NCBI GenBank assembly: GCA_037447655.1
Contig: JBBHKE010001605.1
Span: 1-23,564, forward strand
Direction of reading: 5' to 3'
DNA length: 23,564 nt
DNA from: Zygnema cylindricum
Lineage: Eukaryota; Streptophyta; Zygnematophyceae; Zygnematales; Zygnemataceae
The notes under the pieces are model-generated. The model did no database searches. It was not told where the DNA came from and was given only the letters and a program-made list of their open reading frames with translations. Each line of letters starts with the position of its first letter. The first letter of the stretch is position 1. Position numbers and translations under genes: made by a program. Below, piece after piece: positions 17,611 to 23,564 of the stretch.

Positions 17611-18085
17611 TGACAAGGTGTTCGCGAATCCACAAAAATACAACAAAAAGTCTTTGCCGGAAGATATAATGTCACGCTCTTTTTTCTTTGAAAGTTTTTT
17701 TTTTTTTCCTTTTTCTTCCTTCCAACTTCGTGGTTTTCCCTCAGGGTTTCCCTCGTTTCGAAAAGACAAGGCTGGAAAAGCAACGCTAAAAACGATAGAG
17801 CGTTTGCGAAGAAAAAGGACTTTCAGTGGTACAATAATATAGTACGCTTATTTCGTACAGCGATATAGTACGAAATTATTTACTTCATATTGAAATTGGT
17901 CGGTTTGTAGAATCAATATCGTGGTTGCTTTAAGTTACGTGTTTCACTCACATCAAGACACGTAGATTTAAATTTGCTCTGTATTACAGAGCTATTGTTG
18001 TCCGTACAATTACAATATATTGATTTCCGTACAATTACAGAGACCTCCCGATGTAACTCCACCCTCGAACTAAAGACAAGTGTCA
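17597..18085 (+). repeat. Dispersed repeat, related to 20260-20612
   Basis: Shared words in the same order: GACAAGGTG, AAGTCTTTGCCG, TTTTTTCTTTGAAAGT, then TGGTCGGTTT, CACTCA.ATCAA.ACACG, and GACCTCC.GATGTAAC. The related segment lies inside the TIR element at 20030-20894, so this one may be a remnant of an older copy of that element. A run of T lies at about 17695-17710. Confidence 0.55.
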
Positions 18086-18166
18086 GAAAATGTTCAATGT
18101 GAGACGGTGGATATCACGTGCTTATTTGTGCGTTTCTGGAACATAAAGGACAAGATGCTCGTACGG

Positions 18167-18726
18167 TACACCGCCAATCGTTATTAGCGTAGAAGTTTCA
18201 TTAGCGTACATGAAAAATAACCATGGCTTACGCTAATTATGAATTTGAAAATTTTGAAAAAAAACATGCATTCTAATTGTTTAATAATTCTAATTTGGGT
18301 CTTTGAAAAAAATAAATGTCGGTCGCAAATATGCTTACACTAATATAGGTATTCGTACAGAATCTGACAAATCGTACACAAATCGTACGTTCACACGGTC
18401 GAAACGTGGTTGCTGGATGAATATGTGCGAACGTGATATTTGACATCCCGATTAGACCCCCTTTTTAGAGCAAAAATTATCATGCGTCCGCGGCTACTAA
18501 AACTCATTAATTATACTTTTTCACTTAAAATGTACAACTTTGTACGGTCTAACACTGCCCGTACACCACACTAATTGACTGATGGCGTACTTCCATTTTG
18601 TACGGTACTAAAAAATAAGCCCTAAATAGAGTAAAGAAAAAAATAGAATGAACTACGCTAATGGAGAATAAAAAAATAAAAGCGGGATGGAATAAGCGTA
18701 CACAACGCTAATAACGACTGGCAGTA
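18167..18726 (+). mobile_element. 560-bp non-autonomous element of the TA-flanked TIR family
   Basis: The left end is TA then CACCGCCAATCGTTATTAGCG; the right end CGCTAATAACGACTGGCAG then TA is its imperfect reverse complement. Inside, AGAGTAAAGAAAAAAATAG near 18630 matches the subterminal word of the 200-bp copies. No transposase frame is seen, so it would need an enzyme from elsewhere. Confidence 0.65.
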
Positions 18727-19936
18727 CGTCAATCCAATACGCCAAATCCTAAACAAAAAAGTCAGATTAGGTCACCCACGACAAAGACATTTCATTTTAA
18801 AAATAGCGTGTACAAAAAAAAAATCTACTGACCATTTTGGAGAAGATTTCAAAAGAAGATATCCATTTTGGAGATTTGCCACGTGTATCAGTCAACAGTC
18901 AGGTGATTCTCCTCCATTCGTTTGTAGCCTTGCCTACGTGGCAGTTGCAGAGAGAGCTTGACTGTCACTTTGTCAGTCTGGAGTGTCCCTAAGGGCACTT
19001 TCCCAGTAACCGAAACTTTAATCTTGTAACTTTGTTTCTAGCGAAGATTCTGCGTACATCTTTATGAGCATTCGGATGCAATCGCAAATAACTTGTTACT
19101 TCAAAAAGTGACAAGCGTAGACGTGTACGAAACATGTGACACATAAACGGTACACAAAATGTTGCTAAACTTCCACTCAATTTCGATTTCAGACGTCCAC
19201 CGGCACGTTGAACAGTTTCTGTCACTTCGCAATATCTGCACGCCACATTGTCGAGGTGGAGGTATTGCAGCTGTTTAGGGTTTGTGACATTGTGACGTCA
19301 CGCGCGTCACGCTCAACTATGACAGCACCCACGTCACAATTTCTAAAACTTTCCGCCATGATTTTCCGATTGTTGTTTTTTGTCTTTTCCTAATCTACTT
19401 GCCATCAAAATACGCTCAAAGATAGTCAAAAGAAATCGTTTTCATAGATTTTTCATTTGATACCTTTCTCGCCTTTTTTCATTGCAAGAATTGTGAGATA
19501 TACGCGTTAGTGGGAGAGGGAGAGAGAGAGAGGCGCTTTCACGGACTTCGCTTTTGCGAAATGGCGTCCGTTGGTCGATACCCCTCCACTGCCTCTGTAC
19601 GGAAAAAAGGTGCACGAAAAAAAGTACGTACAGGCTGTAAACGTGCAGTGGATTTTTTTTTTGAGGAAAATTTTGTCAAAATCCTCCGACGCGTGCGAAA
19701 TCATATGCATATTCGCCGACGTCGTGGAACTTTATTTAAAATCACCTCGCGAGGTGATTTTATTAAAGTTTGAAGATGATATGGCAGGACGCGAAAGTGG
19801 GTCGAAACTCGCTAAACGATAAACTGCATCCGATAGACGACAAACTGCGGTACAGCTAAAGTTTTAATGGAACGCAACTTGTACGGTGGTAATTTGAATT
19901 TTTTGGTACGGCTGCAGATTTTTTCCTTTTTTTCCA
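18727..19936. other. Right flank, middle part: no gene seen
   Basis: Mixed AT-rich sequence with several CACGTG or ACGTGG words (near 18873 and 18932), a short GA microsatellite (19513-19532) and a 26-bp palindrome (19737-19762). Open frames near 19510-19820 overlap each other and the palindrome and show no domain. Nothing else can be supported. Confidence 0.55.
19737..19762. repeat. Perfect 26-bp palindrome
   Basis: Two 13-base arms meet without a loop at TCGCGA (centre 19749/19750); each arm contains AATCACCTCG or its complement. Its role is unknown. Confidence 0.85.
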
Positions 19937-19937
19937 A

Positions 19938-20010
19938 GTTATAAAGGAAAACGACAGAAAATAACTGTAACTTTAGCACATGGGAAAGTGCCCTAAATAG
20001 TGTTGTTAAC
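19938..20010 (+). repeat. Diverged dispersed repeat, copy at 19.9 kb
   Basis: Partner of 15779-15846. It is directly followed by the short inverted repeat AATAGTGTT, GTT, AACACTATT (about 19997-20017), which abuts the TIR element starting at 20030. Confidence 0.5.
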
Positions 20011-20029
20011 ACTATTGTTTGATTTTCTA

Positions 20030-20063
20030 GTGTTGGGTATCGAGGACCTTTTGCCGATATTCG

Positions 20064-20137
<74 letters not shown>

Positions 20138-20894
20138 TTCACGTACCCGAAAATCGATATATCGAAAATCAAAATATCGCGATGTATCGCCGATATATTG
20201 CCGATATATTGTATCGCCGATATATCGAGGCATTAAAAAAAAAGAATCACAGCTCTCCAAAGTCACGTGCCTTTGGACAAGGTGACCGTAAAGTCTTTGC
20301 CGAAAAGAAATACGTTTTTTTCTTGAAAGTCAGCAGAGTGAAGGAGATCTCTAAGGTACATTGACGCGGTAAACTTGAGAAGTACACATACATAATAAGT
20401 AAGTACATATTTCCATACGAAAATGGTCGGTTTTTAAATCTTTAACGATTTTAAAGATTTGATCGTCAGCTTACAAGGAACCACTCAAATCAAAACACGC
20501 ATGTAAAAACTTGTTTACAGACGATACGCGATGTAACGAGGCCTCTGTAAAATAAATATTTGTTGTTTGTACTATTATAGGGACCTCCTGATGTAACCAT
20601 ACCCCAAATAAGTAATTGTATGAATTACAGAATTAGTATTTTTTTGTCGGTTACATTTTGCGGCGTCTACCTTTAAGCCACGGAACAAAAATTACGTCGT
20701 ACGTTGCTTATTAGACAAATTGTCTTTTTCGTAAAAATTACATATTATATAGAAATATAAAATGTTAAATTTTAAAATATACTATATATCGCGATAGTTT
20801 ATGTTGGTCTCGGTACGATATATCGAGGATTATGCTTGATCGACATATCGAATATCGAAATTATCGCGATATGAATTTACTCGATACCCAACAC
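20030..20894. mobile_element. 865-bp TIR element with internal (TA)n
   Basis: GTGTTGGGTATCGAG (20030-20044) and its exact reverse complement CTCGATACCCAACAC (20880-20894) bound a segment rich in CGATATATCG-type words. It contains a long TA microsatellite and a segment homologous to 17597-18085. No coding frame survives. I cannot identify a target-site duplication or name the superfamily. Confidence 0.6.
20067..20133. repeat. (TA)n microsatellite, about 33 units
   Basis: An uninterrupted TA run inside the TIR element, flanked by CGAAA and CGATTT. The Tyr-Ile open frames across it are artefacts. Confidence 0.97.
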
Positions 20895-22290
20895 CAAATT
20901 TTTGACCAAAAAAATATTACACCTAAATTAGTATGTATTAACTATAATACCGATGGGTGGTGCCATCGCAAACTGAACGAATTCACATTGTTACATATCG
21001 ATTTTTTTCGATGTATTGATAAATCGGTAACTGCCGATAATGGATCGTTAGTCGTACAGAAACCCATACGTGAATCACTGAACCCTTACGTAAATTTTTT
21101 CAAGTCATAAAAGTGAAAAACATATAAGGCCAATCCTTAACCTACTGACGCATGACATCACATCATGCGATAGACAAGGAAAAAAAAAACATTGCGGATA
21201 AGCAAAATTTAACCAATGCCCGAAAATTATGTCTTTTCTAAAAACAAAAGAAAAGAAACGGCGATATGTTGATTATTTATTAATATGAAGATGTTTTTCA
21301 GCGTCGACTCCACTCACTTTTACGCGTTATTTATCATTTTTTTTGTACTTTTGTACGGAATAACGAGCAATTGCTATGCAGAATGATATATTCCTTACAT
21401 AACTCAAATATCTTATGAATTAGGGTGAACTCCCATCAAGTGAAAAGTGAGGTTCATTACGAAAAAAGTGCATAGTGCCAACGCATTTTCATACAAGGTC
21501 GTCCTCTTTTTTTTTATATATATGTAGAACATTATTACTAGAGATTCGTCAAGATTCTCCAAACTTTTGGGTGACAACGTCGATTGTCCGATTATGTGTT
21601 TTCGAAGCAAACGATCATTTTATCGAGTGTCTAGCTACTGTAGTCTCCTCAGGGAAGAGACTAGCTAGACATTGGACGTGTAATTTTTTTACACGTGGAA
21701 AGGTCACGTACGCTCCACGATGGATGTCGGATAGGAACCTTACACATGGCATACGCCACGCGCCTTCGGATAGAGGCCACACTCCCTCGGACAGGCAAAA
21801 ATCAAATCTAACAAAAAAAACCAAAAAATATTTTTGAACAATGTGCCGTGACGCCTCCTCCACCATCTATTGACATCCAAAATTTGTCGCGCCTGCTTTC
21901 TTCAATTTTTTGATTGTAAAAAAAAAGAATCTATAATCGTTGTTACGACGACAAAACAGGAACGTACAAATTGTACATTCACGTAATTTAATACAAGAGT
22001 TCATATATTGTGTTTTTGTAGTCTTTGACCATGCTTGTCGTCAAAACAGAAGCTTACGTGCATCCAATCGAAAGAAAGCACGTACGCAATAGATTCCTTG
22101 CTGACACGACGTGGTGGAGAAGTGAATGAAATATTACCGCTCGTAAACTTATCCGTACGATTACTGCCGGCGCTTGATGCTGAAGAGGCCTTAGAGAGTA
22201 ATTGACACTAATAAAACCGTATCGTATTAGTGCAAAGGAAAAAATAGTATTATTTATAGTGGCGTGTATCTGTACTGAGTGCCTTTTTTG
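20895..22290. other. Right flank, later part: no gene seen
   Basis: AT-rich with no credible protein. Contents: a diverged dispersed repeat (21420-21730), a short hairpin CACTAATA / TATTAGTG with the subterminal word AAAGGAAAAAATAGTATTA (about 22206-22250) that recalls the TA-flanked family, and otherwise unrecognised sequence. The 120-codon open frame at 21475-21837 runs over the dispersed repeat and has no domain. Confidence 0.55.
21545..21730 (+). repeat. Diverged dispersed repeat with 21-nt inverted motif, copy 2
   Basis: GATTCTCCAA, GATTGTCCGATTA, TTCGAAGCAA, CTCCTCAGGGAAGAGA and the 21-nt hairpin at 21676-21696 (ACGTGTAA ... TTACACGT) parallel 17388-17610. The hairpins have the same length and differ at only about three positions, although the sequence between is much more diverged. 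Confidence 0.5.
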
Positions 22291-22450
22291 GCTTACCAAT
22301 AATCAAAATATATCGTTTGTAAAATTATCCGATGTATCGGTAAAGAAAATTTCAAGATGATTTGCAAATATATCGATACGATACACCGATACAAATATTG
22401 CGATATTCTACAATACAAATATCTAAAAATATATAGCAAAATTTTATACC
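22290..22450. repeat. CGATATATCG-rich segment
   Basis: Many ATATCGAT, CCGATGTATCGG and CGATACACCGATAC words like those in 20030-20894. Probably another fragment of that family; ends not defined. Confidence 0.4.
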
Positions 22451-22574
22451 GGTTAGGGTGGTCTTCCATTAGAGGAAAAGTGGGGATGTTTACTGGACGC
22501 CATACGATTTTGTACAAATTTGTACCATTTTTTTTTTTTGTCAGACGAAACATTTTTTCTCGATGGCTGTAGGG

Positions 22575-22700
22575 ATGCTCCAATATTATAGGCGCAATTA
22601 TCGACCGTTGGATGTTTCACTTTTTCAGATTCGCGAAGCAATTGCACAAATCGTCCAGTGTGAAGAAACTCTCCTGTGGCGAGGAGAGAAGGAGTGTGTA
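22575..22700 (+). repeat. Diverged dispersed repeat, copy 3 (weak)
   Basis: GATGCTCCAA, TCGACCGTTGGAT, TTCGCGAAGCAATTG and CTCCTGTGGCGAGGAGAG follow the order seen in the copies at 17.4 and 21.6 kb. Its 5' neighbour GGTTAGGGTGGTCTTCCATT (22450-22470) also resembles 21420-21440. The 21-nt hairpin is missing, but a different perfect hairpin follows. Confidence 0.4.
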
Positions 22701-22722
22701 GCGATCATAATTCAGACACGTT

Positions 22723-22762
22723 GTTTACTGGCACGACATAATGGAACGCCGTGCCAGTAAAC
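22723..22762. repeat. Perfect 13-bp stem-loop
   Basis: GTTTACTGGCACG (22723-22735) and CGTGCCAGTAAAC (22750-22762) are exact reverse complements around a 14-base loop. It could be the footprint of a small TIR insertion or an RNA hairpin. There is no T-run after it. Confidence 0.85.
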
Positions 22763-23460
22763 ACTAAAAATATACGTTTATTGTCAAAACATTATTTTGA
22801 GAATCATAATTCGTTAACATTATTGAAATCTGTAAAAAATGTACACGAAGATATACATATTTTCAGGTTAAATAAATCCCAAAATTTGGTCTTTTTGTGG
22901 AGTCCTTCATGTAGGTTTCATTCATGACTATTGGAGATCCTCCAATCCTGTCAGACCCTGACACGACGCCACGTGGCAAAAAAAATGTACGGATGACCAA
23001 TTCGACTTTTAGCGGACCCGTCCCGGAAAAATCTGAATCCCGGAAAAAAACAAAAATATTACGAAGCTCAAAAGATGACGCGTGTCCAGATTCGCCTGTC
23101 AGAAAGTCAAAACCGCCGGACCGACCACGCGAACTGGTGAGTTGGATTCTTAAAAAAAACAAAAAACGAAAGAAAACAAATTAATGAGGATGTTCATAAT
23201 AAAATCAGATAAAAAAGTACAATATCTGTCACGTCAGATCACGTGTCCTCCCGTCCGCCAATCAGCGATTATTCTGACAGCTCAGCGGCTAAAACCGACC
23301 ACTGACCAGCTTTTAGATATTGCTAATCCGTACATACAACCGTACGAAATGAGTTCTAAATCGTAGGACATTTGCAGAAAATCGTACGAAGTATTCCCAA
23401 AGCACAAGTGTACGGTCAACTGAAAAAGTGTACCTTAGAGAATTCTGCGTAGCTGCGATT
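22763..23460. other. Right flank, end: no gene seen
   Basis: AT-rich with several TCGTACG/CGTACA words and one GCCACGTGGC palindrome near 22970. Open frames here (up to 99 codons) are Lys/Arg-rich from A-runs and show no domain. It may include upstream promoter sequence for a gene beyond 23564. Confidence 0.45.
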
Positions 23461-23564
23461 TCGTACCGCCGCGGCTTCTCTTCCCGCCCCTCCCCCCACC
23501 CCCTCCCAAACTATATACTCTCCCCCTCCAACAATTTCAACATTTCCCCTCTCTCTCCCTCCTC
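23461..23564 (+). promoter_or_regulatory. Possible plant core promoter at the right edge
   Basis: A C-rich, GC-rich block (23467-23507) is followed by CTATATAC (TATA at 23512-23517) and then a pyrimidine-rich leader with TCAACA about 30 bases downstream, where a start site would fall, and CTCTCTCC repeats after it. TATA plus a downstream pyrimidine patch is typical of plant promoters. The gene itself would be outside the window, so this is unproven. Confidence 0.4.

Noticed and set aside
17583-17842. Open frames with Phe- or Lys-rich stretches around the T-run
   Set aside because: Composition comes from a poly-T tract, the frames overlap on both strands, and no family motif is visible.
20000-20266. 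Open frames made of repeated Tyr-Ile on both strands
   Set aside because: They are produced by the (TA)n microsatellite and have no other content.
21475-21837. A 120-codon open frame that might be a small gene
   Set aside because: It crosses a dispersed repeat and a hairpin, has no recognisable domain and ends in a Lys/Thr run from low-complexity DNA.

Overview
This window is repeat-dominated nuclear DNA, most likely from a land plant. No convincing host protein gene, tRNA or rRNA gene was found. The plant reading rests on a Ty1/copia retroelement whose primer-binding site fits, as I recall it, the plant form of initiator tRNA-Met, on plant-style telo-box and G-box motifs in its LTRs, on many small TIR elements, and on a TATA plus pyrimidine-patch motif at the right edge. 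The sequence does not settle which plant lineage it is.

Positions 2172-15290 are one composite Ty1/copia mass on the + strand, flanked by a 5-bp target-site duplication TACCC (2167-2171 and 15291-15295). The order is: full LTR A (2172-3223), internal region 1 (3224-7558), the first 314 bp of an LTR (B), full LTR C (7873-8836), internal region 2 (8837-13187), the first 322 bp of an LTR (D), full LTR E (13510-14549), and the last 741 bp of an LTR (F, 14550-15290). B and D both stop after GTTTG, and F begins with GTTTG. The simplest history has three steps. One element inserted at TACCC. A solo LTR (or an element later reduced to one) then sat in its 3' LTR with a GTTTG duplication. Finally, unequal recombination between that nested LTR and the 5' LTR duplicated the block 'internal region + LTR head + LTR'. 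LTR C is the predicted hybrid: E-like at its start and A-like at its end.

Each internal region encodes gag (UBN2 type, CCHC knuckle), aspartic protease, integrase, reverse transcriptase and RNase H in copia order, then a polypurine tract. Both are dead through frameshifts and stop codons, many of them C-to-T type. Directly after each 5' LTR lies a 15-nt match to the complement of the anticodon arm of initiator tRNA-Met. This implies half-tRNA priming as in Drosophila copia and yeast Ty5, and the gag ATG is the complement of the CAU anticodon.

The flanks (1-2166 and 15296-23564) are AT-rich and rich in GTAC motifs. They hold a TA-flanked TIR family with ends CACCGTGAATCGTTATTAG (two head-to-tail copies and one inverted copy at 16716-17363, a 560-bp copy at 18167-18726, and single ends elsewhere), an 865-bp TIR element containing a (TA)n tract (20030-20894), a 49-bp GC-rich tandem repeat (16409-16555), several dispersed diverged repeats, and a few perfect palindromes. 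The last 60 bases look like a core promoter for a gene beyond the window.
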